The position numbers and the translations under genes were made by a program. Shown here piece by piece: positions 33,015-44,848 of a DNA stretch of 64,000 nucleotides; position 1 is the stretch's first letter; every line of letters starts with the position of its first letter. The notes beneath the pieces are model-generated. The model did not search any database and was not told the origin of the DNA. It saw only the letters and a program-made list of their open reading frames with translations. Source of the stretch: Papio anubis (taxonomy: Eukaryota; Chordata; Mammalia; Primates; Cercopithecidae); contig NC_044996.1 of the NCBI RefSeq assembly GCF_008728515.1, positions 126,409,595-126,473,594 on the forward strand, written 5' to 3'.

Positions 33015-33405
33015 ACAAATGTCATGTTGCTTGCCCTACTTTTCTACCTGTAAGTATTCCAAGGGAGCAAACAGAACCTCCTGTTGTTCATTAATAAACT
33101 GGATTCCCAAGAACCATTAAGTGTGCTTTATTATGGTCGTCAATAAGGTTTTGGAAGAGGTAGTGTGCTTGGGTTGGGAAATTTCATCAAAACATTATCA
33201 GAAATCCCTATGTAGAAAATTCTCATTTTTACAAATGTTAAATGAACTTCTTTCGATACTCAAGTCACAATCAATTTCTTTCTTTCTTTGATTATTGAAA
33301 TGTTTTTCAGTTGTTAATCCTACATTTAGTCCACATTCAGCATTGGGACATGTGTTTGCAATTGTTCATCATAGGACAGGACAACATGGTTGGCCTTCAT
33401 TTTTG
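33015..33405. other. no feature recognised
   Basis: Unique AT-rich sequence between two L1 pieces. Confidence 0.5.
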
Positions 33406-33406
33406 T

Positions 33407-33937
33407 CTTTTATTTTAAGTTCTGGGGTACGTGTGCAGGATGTGCAGGTTTGTTACACAGGTGAATGTGTGCCATGGTGATTTGCTGTACCTATCAACCC
33501 GTCACCTAGGTATTAAGCCCAGCATGCATTAGCTATTCTTCCTGATTCTCTACCCACCCGCTCCCCGACAGGCCCCAGTGTGTGTTGTTCCCCTCCATGT
33601 GTCTGTGTGTTCACATTGCTCAGCTTCCAATTATAAGTGAGAATATGTGGTGTTTGGTTTTCTGTTCCTGCATTAGTTTGCTGAGGATGATGGCTTCCAG
33701 CTCCATCCATGTCCCTGCAAAGGACATGATCTCATTCCTTTTTATGGCTGCATAGTATTCCATGGTGTATATGCACCACATTTTCTTTATCCAGTCTATC
33801 ATTGATGGGCATTTAGGTTGATTCCATGTCTTTGCTATTGTGAATAGTGCTGCAATAAACATATGTGTGCATGTATCTTTATAACAGAATGATTTATATT
33901 CCTTTGGGTATATAGCCAGTAATGGGATTGCTGGGCA
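33407..33937 (-). mobile_element. primate L1 3' end, ORF2 tail remnant
   Basis: TTTTAAGTTCTGGGGTACGT through TAGTATTCCATGGTGTATAT to CCAGTAATGGGATTGCTGGG. The minus-strand frame 33862-33620 still reads as the C-terminal part of L1 ORF2p (WIKKMWCIYTMEYYAAIKRN). It is 5'-truncated and non-functional. It shows what should follow the break in the L1 at 12093. Confidence 0.92.
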
Positions 33938-33939
33938 CT

Positions 33940-34546
33940 GAACTGCTATTATAACAGTCTGTTGAGAGACGCCAGCAGTAGGTCAATTGGTTCCAAAATG
34001 ACCTTAGAGATCGTTTCTTATCACAGATCTTCATTTGAAAGTCATTATGTCCTATTTCACATGAGAAGACACCATTACATGAAGCGACTGTTATCTTCAA
34101 GCTAATAGCTGGACCAATGTTTTGGTTCAGAAGTAAGGCATGTTGGAATATTCTAAAAGATACAAGTCAGGTTGTCAGCAGTGCTCTCTGTCTTGGATAG
34201 ATACCCCATTCTTTCCCCAGCATGCATCTGCGTTTTCCCTCATGTCATTGCAAATATCCCCATGTTCCCCTTTCAACTCTGAGCCAAACTTAGTAATTAA
34301 CCAGGAGTTAGCCCTTTAGTGGAGAAAGAATTCTGCCTCTGGCACAAGAGACCTAAATGCCCCAATCCTTGATATCAAAGAGTTTAGGTTCTAGGGAAGT
34401 GAAGTCACAAACACACAAAGAAATATCTAGCCAAGCAGGGTCTCTAGAAGGGACCACCCCACCCCAGGTCTGGTCCAATCACTTCGTTGTCCAGTGCCCT
34501 GTGATACTGTTAATGAAGACTTCAACTGAACAGTCATTCATGCCAC
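33940..34546. other. unique non-coding sequence
   Basis: No repeat or exon recognised. Confidence 0.5.
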
Positions 34547-34560
34547 AAAAACATTAACAA

Positions 34561-34873
34561 GGCTGGGCGTGGTGGCTCACACCTGTAATCCCAGCACTTT
34601 GGGAGGCTGAGGTGGGCGAATCACCTGAGGTCAGAAGTTCAAGACCAGCCTGGCCAACATGGTGAAACCTTGTCTCTACTAAAAATGAAAAAAAAAAAAA
34701 AAATTAGCCAGGTGTGGTAGCATGTGCCTGTAATGCCAGCTACTCAGGAGGCTGAGGCAGGAGAATCGCTTGAACCTGGGAGGTGGAGGTTGCAGTGAGC
34801 CGAGATGATGCCACTGCACTCCAGCCTGGGTAACAGAGCGAGACTCCGTCTCAAAACAAAACAAAACAAAACA
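34561..34873 (+). mobile_element. Alu SINE with perfect target duplication
   Basis: Plus-strand AluS-like. AAAAACATTAACAAG at 34547-34561 and 34874-34888. Tail is (CAAAA)n. Confidence 0.96.
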
Positions 34874-34888
34874 AAAAACATTAACAAG

Positions 34889-35129
34889 ATCAGTCCCCAA
34901 ACTGGCTTTGGGCTTGCGCTTCCAGTTTTTATATAAGTTCCTCAAAAGCAGGGTTTACATCCATTTTTTCTGTAACTTCACTGCTAAGTTCAAGCTGTGA
35001 CGTGCAGTAGGGAACCCAGGGGACCTCGGCTGATGAGCTCACTGCAGTATTGAAGTATTATGCAGTCAAGAAAGTCTACTTTCCATTGGCCTAATTTTGC
35101 TTTTTATTATTATTATTTTTCATTTTCAG
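34889..35129. other. unique sequence leading to a splice acceptor
   Basis: No repeat. It ends in a T-rich tract with an ATT run and TTTTTCATTTTCAG, a strong acceptor. Confidence 0.5.
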
Positions 35130-35174
35130 GTGTGCACAGAGGTTCTCCACCTTTTTTTCTGAACTCGCAGTCAG
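35130..35174 (+). other. candidate 5' leader exon (best of three)
   Basis: Strong pyrimidine tract TTTTTCATTTTCAG, then 45 bases with no ATG, then CAGTCAG|GTGAGT, a near-consensus donor. If spliced to 49000, the start context becomes CAGGATGG, with purine at -3 and G at +4. It sits about 13.8 kb upstream of the ADGRG2 start exon on the same strand. Cannot be proven without transcripts. Confidence 0.4.
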
Positions 35175-35737
35175 GTGAGTGATGCTATTTCTACGAGATA
35201 ATGTTGTAGAAATGAGGAACATGTTGGCTTGGGTTTTGTTTTTTTCTTTCCTATTTTCCCTCCTTCATTGCAAATTCCCATCCCTATATCAACTTTATTC
35301 TTTTTTGTTTGTTTTGTTTTGTTTTAAGCTCCTCACTCCCACTTGGAGCTCTCTTTCCTTCAGATACTTTCTTTTCCTTGGGGATTCTATTGTTGACCTG
35401 TTTCTTCTTGGTAACCCAATTGCTTTTGAATGGGCGTTCAGAAACGGGTACCGATTTTGAAGTTACATGGTGCGATCAAAGCTGGGGAAAGATAATGATC
35501 ATTTACGTGGAATTATTTGGGATTCTGTTTCACTGTTTTCCCCTTTCCTGCTCCCTGGACGTGTGTCCCTTGGCTCTAACAGCTTTTGTCATATTTTGAA
35601 ATGGACTAAGGAAGTGTTTGTTCTCTCTCTGACCTAAGTGCTGTGCAAATGCAACTGTCAAAGGATCCTTCCAACCAGATTTCTGCCCATGACCCTCTTC
35701 TAGATAGAAATTCTGAAGCCACTACTTTCACGCTTCC
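35175..35737. other. unique sequence
   Basis: T-rich left part, otherwise no feature. A 96-codon ORF (35309-35599) has no domain. Confidence 0.5.
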
Positions 35738-35752
35738 TATTTCTTTCTTTTT

Positions 35753-35784
<32 letters not shown>

Positions 35785-35785
35785 T
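35738..35785. repeat. (CTTT)n microsatellite
   Basis: About nine CTTT units merging with the T head of the following minus-strand Alu. Confidence 0.97.
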
Positions 35786-36067
35786 TTGAGACAGGGTCTC
35801 CCTCTGTCACCCAGGTTGGAGCGCAGTGGTGCAGTCACAGCTCACTGTAGTCTTGACCTCCCAGGCTCAAGTGATCCTCCCACCTCAGCTTCCTGAGTAG
35901 CTGGGACCACAGGTGCGTGCAACCATGCCTGCCTAATTTTTTATTTTTTGTAGAGACGGGATCTCCCTATGCTGCCAGACAGGTCTCAAACTCCTGGCCT
36001 CAATCCATCCTCCTGCTTCAGCCTCCCAAAGTGCTGGGATTACAGGCCTGAGCCACTGTACCCAGGC
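35786..36067 (-). mobile_element. Alu SINE (AluJ-like)
   Basis: Full minus-strand old Alu. Confidence 0.94.
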
Positions 36068-36250
36068 TATTTCTTTTGAGACTCATAAATAGTGGTTATT
36101 TCTGGGAATTCATTGACATAAATTATCAAAATTTTGTAAACAATGTAAATATCATAATGAATACAAATTAGAATGATCCTATTATAACTTACATGATAAA
36201 TAACACATCGTTATTATAATAGATACTAGTAAGTTATTGCTATAAATAAG
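36068..36250. other. no feature recognised
   Basis: AT-rich unique sequence. Confidence 0.5.
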
Positions 36251-36251
36251 G

Positions 36252-36315
36252 TTACAACACCTGAGCGGGGTCACACAGCCAGTAAATGGCCCAGCTGGGA
36301 CCTGAAACAGGAATG
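36252..36315 (-). mobile_element. MIR fragment
   Basis: GGGGTCACACAGCCAGTAAA then GGCCCAGCTGGGACCTG is the MIR core read backwards. Confidence 0.65.
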
Positions 36316-36319
36316 GGCA

Positions 36320-36835
36320 TGGTGTGATGACAAAACTAAGGAAGGGCACAGAATCCTGGCGGGGGGTGGGCCCTGGTGGGTAAGGGGGGGGTTGGTTTCC
36401 TGAGTCCCTCGCTTCTTCTCCAGCATGGTTTCCTAGATGACCATTAACCATATGCTTTTGCCCTATCCCTGCCCCAGCCCTGCAGTGCAGATCAATGCCC
36501 CAGGAGGCTTTTAAGAAGAGTCTCTTATTTCTCTCCTCTACATATTGATAGAATTATTTTGCAGTAGTAGATTCTGGACCAAATCAATGAAAAAATATTT
36601 GTCGAGTGCCTGCTGTGGGTATGGGGGTGAGGTGGAGACCAAACCTATATATGAGAGGCTATTGTGTTCTGCTTCCTTGTTTTTGTTTTTAGGCCAAGTC
36701 GAGTCTGATGGACCATTGAACAGAAAGTATCTTTTGTTTGTTGTTTTAAAAAAAATCACTATTTATTTGGCCATGCCAATGACCAATGAATCTGAGTAGT
36801 GGCTATCAAGCTCTCGGGGGCGGGAAAGGTATCTG
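36320..36835. other. unique sequence
   Basis: A G-rich patch (GGGGGGTGGG, TAAGGGGGGGG) at 36360-36390. AAATATTTGTCGAGTGCCTG near 36593 is L2-like but too short to call. Confidence 0.45.
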
Positions 36836-36839
36836 CCTT

Positions 36840-36930
36840 GGTTTTTGCAGTATCTTGAGTCCCTGGCATAGAATCTTGCTTGCAACAGAACTTCAATAAA
36901 TATTCGTCAACTAGTTGAATGAATGTCAAT
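36840..36930 (+). mobile_element. L2 LINE 3' tip
   Basis: CCCTGGCATAGAATCTTGC, CTTCAATAAATATTCGTCAA and TTGAATGAATG. Confidence 0.75.
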
Positions 36931-36997
36931 TATTTTGGAAATAATTCCAAAATCTGTTTACATTTAGGACTGGAGTGTATTATAAACTTATCTTCTT

Positions 36998-37200
36998 TGG
37001 CTGGGAGTGGTGGCATGTGCCTGTAGTCCCAGCTACTTGGGAGCTTGAGGCAGGAAGATCTCTTGAGCCTGGCAGGTGGAGGTTGCAGTGAGCCGAGATT
37101 GCACCACTGCACTCCAGCCTGGGTGACAGAGCAAAACCCTGTTACAAAAAAAGCAAGCAAACAACAACCAAACAACAACAACAACAACAACAAAACAAAA
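36998..37200 (+). mobile_element. Alu right-arm monomer with (CAA)n tail
   Basis: GGCTGGGAGTGGTGGCATGT runs straight into right-arm sequence ending AGAGCAAAACCCTG, then an ACA/CAA tail. About 145 bases, so a monomer or an Alu lacking its middle. Confidence 0.85.
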
Positions 37201-37207
37201 GCTTGTC

Positions 37208-37440
37208 TTCTAATTATGCTTGTAATCGTAGCTAACACTTCTTGACTAAACTAAGACTTTCATTATATTACCTCATTTAATCCCCACAGAACCCTGTGAA
37301 CTAGGTCTTAGCATTGCTTCCATGTCTTCAGATGAAGAATTTTAAACTCCAGGGAGGTTAAGGAACAGCCCAAGTTTACACTATAAGTGGTGGAGCTTAG
37401 ATGTGAAGGCTCGACCATGCGTGTTCCCGAATCCTATGCT
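37208..37440 (-). mobile_element. MIR SINE
   Basis: TCGTAGCTAACACTTCTTGA, TTACCTCATTTAATCCCCAC and GGGAGGTTAAGGAACAGCCC. Confidence 0.85.
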
Positions 37441-37641
37441 GTTCTGCTCATTTGTGTGTGTTAAACATACTGCAAGCATTGGGGGAAGACCCTGAAGAGT
37501 GAGGGGAGAGAGATGAAGTAGGCTTTCACCTTGCCTTGGATAATTCACACATGGCTAATCAAGAGTATGGTAGATCGGAGGTATGAGAGAGTGGAGAATT
37601 TTGGAGATGAGCAAGGGAGCCAAAAAACAGAACACCCCTCA

Positions 37642-37943
37642 GCCGGGCGCGGTGGCTCACGTCTATAATCCCAGCACTTTGGGAGGCCGAGGTGGGTGGA
37701 TCACCTGAGGTCAGGAGTTCAAGACCAGCCTGGCCAACAGGGTAAAACCCTGTCTCTTCTAAAACTACAAAAATTAGCCAGGCGTGGTGGCAGGCACCTG
37801 TAATCCCAGCTATTCAGGAGGCTGAAGCAGAAGAATCACTTGAACCCGGGAGGTGGAGGTTGCGGTGAGCCGAGATCACACCGTTGTATTCCAGCCTGGG
37901 TGACAAGAGCGAAACTCCATCTCAAAAAAAAAACCAAACCAAA
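37642..37943 (+). mobile_element. Alu SINE with 22-base target duplication
   Basis: Plus-strand AluS-like. The stretches 37620-37641 and 37944-37965 match at 21 of 22 positions, an unusually long duplication. Confidence 0.96.
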
Positions 37944-37965
37944 CCAAAAAACAGAATACCCCTCA

Positions 37966-38420
37966 CCAGGTTTGGTGAGTGTATGTTTACATTAAGTGCA
38001 CATGTTAGTTCTAATCTTGCACGTCTGATATTGATTCACTTGTTTTATTGCATAAAGCTTCCTTTTTCTGCATCAGAAAGCACTTACTGCTTATTAAGAA
38101 AATCATTTTGGCACTGTAAAGACCAAATAAATCATTTCCTTCCATTTGATTCCAGAGATGTGAACGTTTCACACTGCAGTGAGGCCGTATGGCTCAGCAT
38201 TGACTTGACTTTGTGCTCTGACAAACAACATACAAGGCTGCTGTTTTAGAGTTCCTATTCAGCACTTACCAGTTAACCTAGTTTCTGTCATCTTTAGGAC
38301 ATGGTTGTTTTTGGCATATGGGATGTTGTTTCTCTTACTACAGTAATACTGGTTTTAGTTCTTGGTGACCTTATCTTCAAAAAATTTTGTTGCTGAAGTT
38401 CAGAACAGTTCCTTTTGTCC
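37966..38420. other. unique sequence
   Basis: No repeat recognised. TTTGATTCCAG near 38156 resembles an acceptor, but I see no donor or frame to support an exon. Confidence 0.45.
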
Positions 38421-39277
38421 AATATTTATTCAAACTACCTCAATTTACAAGATTTGAAATTGCTGCTAGACATTTCTGTGAGCATCTTGGAGAAATCTGA
38501 AAACAGTCTCATTTGATTTATATAATGGGTAAAAATCTAAGGACTTTCCTTGTCTGGTTTTGGCATTGGGGTTATGATAGCCTTGTAAAAGTGAATTCAG
38601 ATGTGCTCTTTTTCTTTAGTTTCTGTGCGATTGGAACTCTTATTCCTTAAATATTTGATAGAATCATCAGTGAAGCCGTCTGGGCCTGGAGTTTTCTTTG
38701 TGGGACGTTTTGAGATTTTTAATGGTTATACCTACTATTCATGTTTATCATTTCTACTTGATTCCTTCTTGGTAATTGGTATTTGTTTCTAGAAATTTGT
38801 CCCTTTCTATCTAGAGTTTCAAAATTATTGAAGAAAGTTGTCCCTAAGAGCCTTTTATATTTATTATGTTTATAGCATTTACAGGTGTGTTGCTTTTTCC
38901 ATACCTCCTATTAGCTACTTCCTCACTCCCTGCCTCTCTCTTTTTCTCCCCTTTCTCCCTCCCCTCCCTCTGTCTCTTGATTTTGCCAGAATTGTCTTTT
39001 CAAAGAGCAACGTTGGCTTTGTTAATCTTTATGTCTTTTTTCTGTCTTTATTATATGCTTCTTTTTTTTTTCATTACCTTCCTTCTTCTTCTTTGGGTTT
39101 GTTTTGCTGTACTTTTTCACACTTCTTAAGAATCTTAATTCATTAATTTTAAGCCTTTCTCTTTTTCTAATTTGTATGTTTAAAATATAATTTTCACTCT
39201 ATCATTAGCTGTATCCTATGTGTTTTTTATATAGCGTTTTTATTATTGATCAAGTCAAATATTTTCTTTATTCTTCT

Positions 39278-39576
39278 TTTTTCTTTTTGAGACAAGGTCT
39301 TGCTCTGTTGCCCAGGCTGCAGTGCATTGGCGTGATCATGGTTCACTACAGCCTCTACCTCCTTGTCTCAGGCTATCCTCTTGCCTCAGACTCCCATGCA
39401 GCTGGGACCACAGGCGCATACCACCATGCCCGGCTAATTTTTTGATTTATTTGTAGAGATGGGGGGGGTCCCACTTTGTTGCCCAGGCTGGGCTCGAACT
39501 CCTGGGCTCAGGTGATCCTTCTGCCTCAGCCTCCCAAAGTGCTAGGATTACAGGTGTGAGCCACCACGCCTGGCGA
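39278..39576 (-). mobile_element. Alu SINE in L1
   Basis: Minus-strand old Alu. AATATTTTCT before and after it is the target duplication. Confidence 0.94.
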
Positions 39577-40312
39577 ATATTTTCTAATAAACATTGTGAC
39601 TTATTGACCCATGGGTTATTTGTTAAATAATAAATCTAACTTTTTGTTATTACAACTTAATTGTGTTGTGGTCAAAGAACATGCTGCTTTCCTGTTTTCC
39701 AATTCTTTACAAAGCTTTTGAGACTTTTCTGATGGTCTGGATAGTTTCACAGACATTCCATGTGCACTTGAAAAGATTATGTACGCTGCAGTTGTTGAAT
39801 GGGGGCTTCTAAATATGGTCCTCGTGTTGTTGGTTAAATGTGTCATTCAAATACTCTATATCCTTAATGACTTTCTTATTTAATTTTTACCAATTGCTGA
39901 TAGAGATCTCTCATTATGATTGTGAATTTGTTCTATTTCTCCTTATATTCCGTCAATGCTGTTTGGTGTATTTTGAGGCTACAGTAGTTGCATTCACATG
40001 TACATTTCTTCAGTCTTCAATTCAGAATTGAATCTTTTATGAATGAACGGTTTTATTTCTAGGTAAAGCATTTTGCTTTAAAGTATAATCTGTCTGATAT
40101 TAGTATAAACACATTAGTTTTCTTTTGATTAGCTTGGGCATAGCATATCTTTTCCATCTCTTTACTTTCAAACTTTCTGAATCATTAGGTTCTATTTGTG
40201 TCCTTGTGAATAGCATATAATTGGAGTTTGTATTTTTTTCAGTCTGATAATCCTTTGTCTTTTAATGGAATCATTGAGTCCATTTATATTACATGAATCA
40301 TTTTATCTGCAT

Positions 40313-40616
40313 TTTTTTTTCTTTTTTTTGAGACGGAGTTTCACTCTTGTTGCCCAGGGCTGGAGTGCAGTGGTGTAATCTCAGCTCACTGCAACCTCTG
40401 CCTCCTGGGTTCAAGCGATTCTCCTGCCTCAGCCTCCCAAGTATCTGGGATTACAGGCACCTGACACTATGCCTGGCTAAGTTTTTGTATTTTTTTTTAG
40501 TAGAGATGGGGTTTCGTCATGTTGGTCAGGCTGGTCTCAAACTCCTGACCTCAGGTGATCCACCTGCCTTGGCCTCCCAAAGTGCTGAGATTACAGGCGT
40601 GAGCCACTGCACCAGC
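40313..40616 (-). mobile_element. Alu SINE in L1
   Basis: Minus-strand AluS-like. CTGCATTT flanks both sides. Confidence 0.95.
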
Positions 40617-41062
40617 CTGCATTTGTTTTTAAATCTTTATCACTTTCTATTTTTCCTAACCATTCTTTGTTGCTGTTTCTCGTCTTTCTTGCCTTTTTTC
40701 CAGACTGACTGAATATGTTAAAAACTGTTTTCCTCCTCCACTAGTTAGGAAGTTATATGTCCCTTTTCTGTTCTTTAGTTACTAAAGAAATTACAACCTG
40801 TTGTAGAAATTACAACCTGGTGTAGAAATTACAACATGTCTACTCAACTTTTCAATGTGTAAAAATAATCAATACCTTTAGCTTCCTCTAGTATAATTCA
40901 AGGACCTTGGAAGACTAATTTTTGAATTTCATTTTGTCATCTCTTTAGTTATATTACATATAATACATATATTATTTTCTATGTTTATATATATGAGATA
41001 GTTGCTGTATGTTTTTATCATGTTTCACTAATCCCTACAAGATGTTATTGTTTTATATAGTA

Positions 41063-41360
41063 GTTTTGTTTTATTTCAAGACAGAGTCTCCCTCTATCAC
41101 CCAGGCTGGAGTGCAGTGGCACGATCTTGGCTCACTGCAACCTCCGCCTCCCAGGTTCAAACAATTCTCCTGCCTCAGCCTCCCAAGAAGCTAGGGTCAC
41201 AGGTGCCCGCCACCACATCTAGCTAATTTTGGTATTTTTAGTAGAGATGGGGTTTCACCATGTTGGCCAGGCTGGTCTTGAACTCCTGAGCTCAAGTGAT
41301 CTGCCCATCTCAGCCTCCCAAAGTGCTGGGATTACAGGCGTGAGCCACCATGACTGGCAC
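41063..41360 (-). mobile_element. Alu SINE with perfect target duplication
   Basis: Minus-strand Alu. TGTTTTATATAGTA at 41049-41062 and 41361-41374. Confidence 0.96.
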
Positions 41361-41399
41361 TGTTTTATATAGTAAAAGTTGATTTGGATTTGCCAATAG

Positions 41400-41935
41400 A
41401 GAATACTACCCCTAGTTCTGGGCAACTGGGGCCTCTGGCCTGTGACTTGTGATTTAGAGTCCCCGCTCTGGCCTTTCTCTAGCTCCACCCCTCTCCAAAT
41501 GGCAAGAAGTCTGTGGCGTCAAGAAGTCATGCCTACCTGGAGCCTGCCTCCCTCTTCCCCTCACCCTTGCTTCTAGATCATACTCTGGGAATCCAGGACC
41601 CTGGAATTCCCAATCCAAACATTCTGTGCCAATTTCCAGGACCTGGGCACTCCCCTTCCCCATTGCAAGCCATGCTGCAGGTGTATGTACTCCCAGACCC
41701 AAGGGATGACCAAGGGGTACATGCATGAAGGAGAGGGGGTTAGGGGTATGCAGGCTGTGGTGATCACGTGCGTGTGCACAAAGCCTCTTACAGCTTGGAA
41801 TGAAGCCTTAGGGGAAGAATAAGGGCAAAGCCTTCTTTTAAACTCTTGAACTGTATCTTAGAAATGTTAGCCATGGGCCTGGCCACAAACCCACCACTTC
41901 CTTTGTTCCTCATTCCTCCTTGCATCTCAGATCTT
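41400..41935. other. GC-rich block inside the old L1
   Basis: Composition differs sharply from the AT-rich L1 on both sides (CTCTGGCCTTTCTCTAGCTC, CCTCTTCCCCTCACCC). I cannot name it; an old LTR or other insertion is possible. ORFs overlap in three frames without a domain. Confidence 0.45.
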
Positions 41936-42189
41936 ATGTCTTTTGCCTGAATACATGTTTTAGGATTGATTTCAGTAATGATTTGCAGGCAGGGAGCAAC
42001 ATCACAGTTTCTGTTTGTCGGGAAATATCTTCATCTTGCCCTCATTCTTCAAAGATATTTTCCCTGAGAGCAGAATTCTAAGTCGGCAGTTTCTTTCCGG
42101 CACGCTGCAGACAGACTTCCACTGGTTCCGGCTTCCACTGTTGCTTCTGAGAAGATAGCTGTCAGTCTAACAGCGGCTTCTTAACAGCC

Positions 42190-42190
<1 letters not shown>

Positions 42191-42221
<31 letters not shown>

Positions 42222-42507
42222 TGAGGTGCAGTCTTGCTCTGACGCCCAGGCTGGAGTGCAGTGGTGTGATCTCAGCTCACTGCAACCTCTGCCTCCCGGG
42301 TTCAAGCGATTCTCCTGCCTCAGCCTCCCGAGTAGCTGGGATTACAGGTGGGTGCCACCACACCTGGCTAATTTATGTAATTTTAGTAGAGATGGGATTC
42401 CACCTCGTTGGCAGGCTGACCTTGAACTCCTGGCCTCAAGTGATCCACCCACCTCGGCCTCCCAAAGTGCTGGGATTACAGGCGTGAGCCACCACACCCC
42501 CAGCCTG
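42191..42507 (-). mobile_element. Alu SINE in L1
   Basis: Minus-strand AluS-like with a T run of about 25. Confidence 0.95.
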
Positions 42508-42964
42508 ACAGCTGCTCCTTTGAAGGTTATCTGTCTTGTTTTTCTGACAATTTTTCAGATGTTCCTGTTTTTGTTTTCTCTCATTTTCACTATGATGTAT
42601 CTAGGTGTAGATTTCTTTTTATTTATTGTGATTGAGATTCTTTGGGCTTCTTAAATCTGAGGATTGGTGTTTTTCACCCATGACTAAGGAGGCACTTAGT
42701 CATTATCATTCCAAACACTGATTCTCTCCTCTTTGAATTTTGTTTAAATGTATGTTAGACATTATATTTCTTTTCTCCATGTCTCTGAACTTTTCTTTCA
42801 TATGTCATATTTGATACTCAGGTTTGCCTCATTAGGCCCATACCCACAGGTATAAGTGGGCTTCATTGCTTACATTGCTTACCGGGTTCCTGCTTGAGTT
42901 TCACCTTTGGCCTGGCAATTCCTTTCTATCTTGCCAGCTCTTTGATATGTTTAAGAAAATGCAC

Positions 42965-43272
42965 GGCTGGGGACAGTGGCTCACGCCTGTAATCCCAGCA
43001 CTTTGGGAGGCTGAGCTGGATGGATCAACTGAGGTCAGGAGTTCAAGTCTAGCCTGGCCAACATGGTGAAACCCCATCTCTACTAAAAATAGAAAAAATT
43101 AGCCAGGTGTGGTGGCAGGCACCTGTAATCCTAGCTACTCATGAGGCTGAGACAGGAGAATTGCTTGAACCCAGGAGGTGGAGGTTGCAGTGAGCCAAGA
43201 TCATGCCATTGCTCTCCAGCCTGGGAGACAGAGCGAGACTCTGCCTCAAACAAACAAAAAAAAAAGAAGAGG
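42965..43272 (+). mobile_element. Alu SINE, first of tandem pair
   Basis: Plus-strand AluS-like, starting after TTAAGAAAATGCAC. Confidence 0.95.
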
Positions 43273-43283
43273 AAAGAAAATGT

Positions 43284-43588
43284 GCCGGGTATGGTGGCTC
43301 ACTCCTGTAATCCCAGCACTTTGGGAGGCTGAGGCCCAGGAGTTTGAGACCAGGAGTTCAATACCAACCTAGGCAACATGGTAAAACTTCATCTCTACAA
43401 AAAATTTAAAAATTAGCCAGGCGTGGTGGTACATGCCTGTAGTCTCAGCTACTCAGGAGGCTGAGGCAGGAGGATCAATTGAGCCCACGGGGTCGAGGCT
43501 GCAGTGAGCCATGATCATGCCACTGCACTCAAGCCTGGGTGACAGAATGAGACCCTGTCTCAAAAAATAAATAATAATAATAATAAAA
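43284..43588 (+). mobile_element. Alu SINE, second of tandem pair
   Basis: Plus-strand, more diverged, tail (AAT)n. AGAAAATG occurs before the first, between the two and after the second, so both used one site. Confidence 0.95.
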
Positions 43589-43689
43589 GAAAATGCTTTT
43601 AGCATTTTATTCATGATTTTTAATTGTCTTCAGCCCAAGGTTTGATCTAACTAACCTAACCTATTTCTGGAATGCTGAAGACATTTTTT

Positions 43690-44586
43690 TTCCCCTGAGA
43701 TATTTCCTGTATCGAAGTCATTGAGCAGTGTTCAAATAGAAATTTAATTACGCTTTTCTTACCAGTTTCCTGATTCTTTCTCTGAATTCTTTGAAAATTG
43801 AACAATCCAAATCAATTGCTTTTTCACTTTTTGTTCTTGCTTTATCCATACTGAGAACCCCTGCAGTCCTTTTTTTTTACATTTCCCCTTGTGGTGGTCT
43901 TGTAAGCCAACATATATGACTCCGTATAAATGTCCCAAAAGCAAAGAGTTTTCTAGAAGACTTAGGGAACAATTATCATACCTCTTGTAACTCAGGTCAA
44001 AAATAGTAATCATTGCCTCTATCATAGTAGCTATGGTATAATCAAAGTATGCCAGTTAACCAGAGATAACAGAGAATAACCCTCACCCAGACCTACCCTA
44101 TGGTGGTATCAAGCTATTTCTCCCTTTCTGATATTATTCTTTAATTATTCTACATCTAGAGACAGATTTATCATTTATTGTCATAACAGGTTTCACTGAT
44201 GATATATATTTAAAAATATGATACTGATACTATTTAATGAAATTGAAGAGCTCTAGAATGAATTTTTAGAGTGGAAGCACCATGGCATATAGTCATGTAG
44301 TTCATGCACTATACAACTCTAGAGAGAGGTTGCCATTTACATCAGAGTTCACAACTTAAAAGGGGGCCCTGGATAAAGATGAATTGGGGATCATCTTTAA
44401 TCTAGTGTCAAAGTCTATGTTTCACTGTTTAAATGCTACCAAATAGTTTTCTTTGTAATTGTTGCTATCTTCCTAGCCATCCTTAGCACCTTAAAAATTT
44501 GCTAAGAACCAGTGGTTATTCAAATCCTCTTTGTTGATGACCTGGATAGCATTGAGCTAACCCCAATTGCACCAGAAGATGAATAG
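43690..44586. other. unique AT-rich sequence
   Basis: No Alu and no recognised repeat. An 88-codon minus-strand ORF (44025-43759) has no domain. Confidence 0.5.
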
Positions 44587-44591
44587 ATGTT

Positions 44592-44848
44592 TGTGTTAGG
44601 CTGTTCTTACATTGCTATAAAGAAATCCCCGAGACTGGGTCATTTATAAGAAAAGGGGTTTAATTGGTTCCTGGTTCTGCATGCTGTACAAGAAGCGTAG
44701 TGACATTTGCTTCTGGGGCTCACTTATCACCAAGGGGATGGCCCAAGCTATTCATGAAGGATCCTCCATCATCCAATACCTCCCACCAGCTCACACCTCC
44801 AACATTCAACATGAGATTTGGATGGGGACACGTATCCAAACTATATCA
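44592..44848 (+). mobile_element. MST/MaLR solo LTR, internally deleted
   Basis: TGTGTTAGGCTGTTCTTACA, CCCCGAGACTGGGTCATTTA, ending AAACTATATCA. Flanked by ATGTT at 44587-44591 and 44849-44853, the 5-base duplication typical of ERVL-MaLR. The middle third is missing. Confidence 0.9.

Larger units (their letters stand above)
38425..43685 (-). mobile_element. old L1M, ORF2 RT region back toward ORF1, nested Alus
   Basis: Read backwards it runs from the RT region (TGAAGCCGTCTGGGCCTGGA) through the ORF2 endonuclease region (GTTGTGGTCAAAGAACATGC, TGTCTGATATTAGTATAAAC) toward ORF1 (CTATGATGTATCTAGGTGTA) near 42600. Roughly 3 kb remains once six Alus and a non-L1 block (41400-41935) are removed. 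Stops in every frame; no protein possible. Confidence 0.8.

Noticed and set aside
33620..33862. 80-codon ORF with clear L1 ORF2p C-terminal sequence
   Set aside because: Part of a 5'-truncated L1; listed under that element, not as a gene.
38140..38250. Possible exon after TTTGATTCCAG
   Set aside because: No donor within a sensible distance and stops in the plausible frames.
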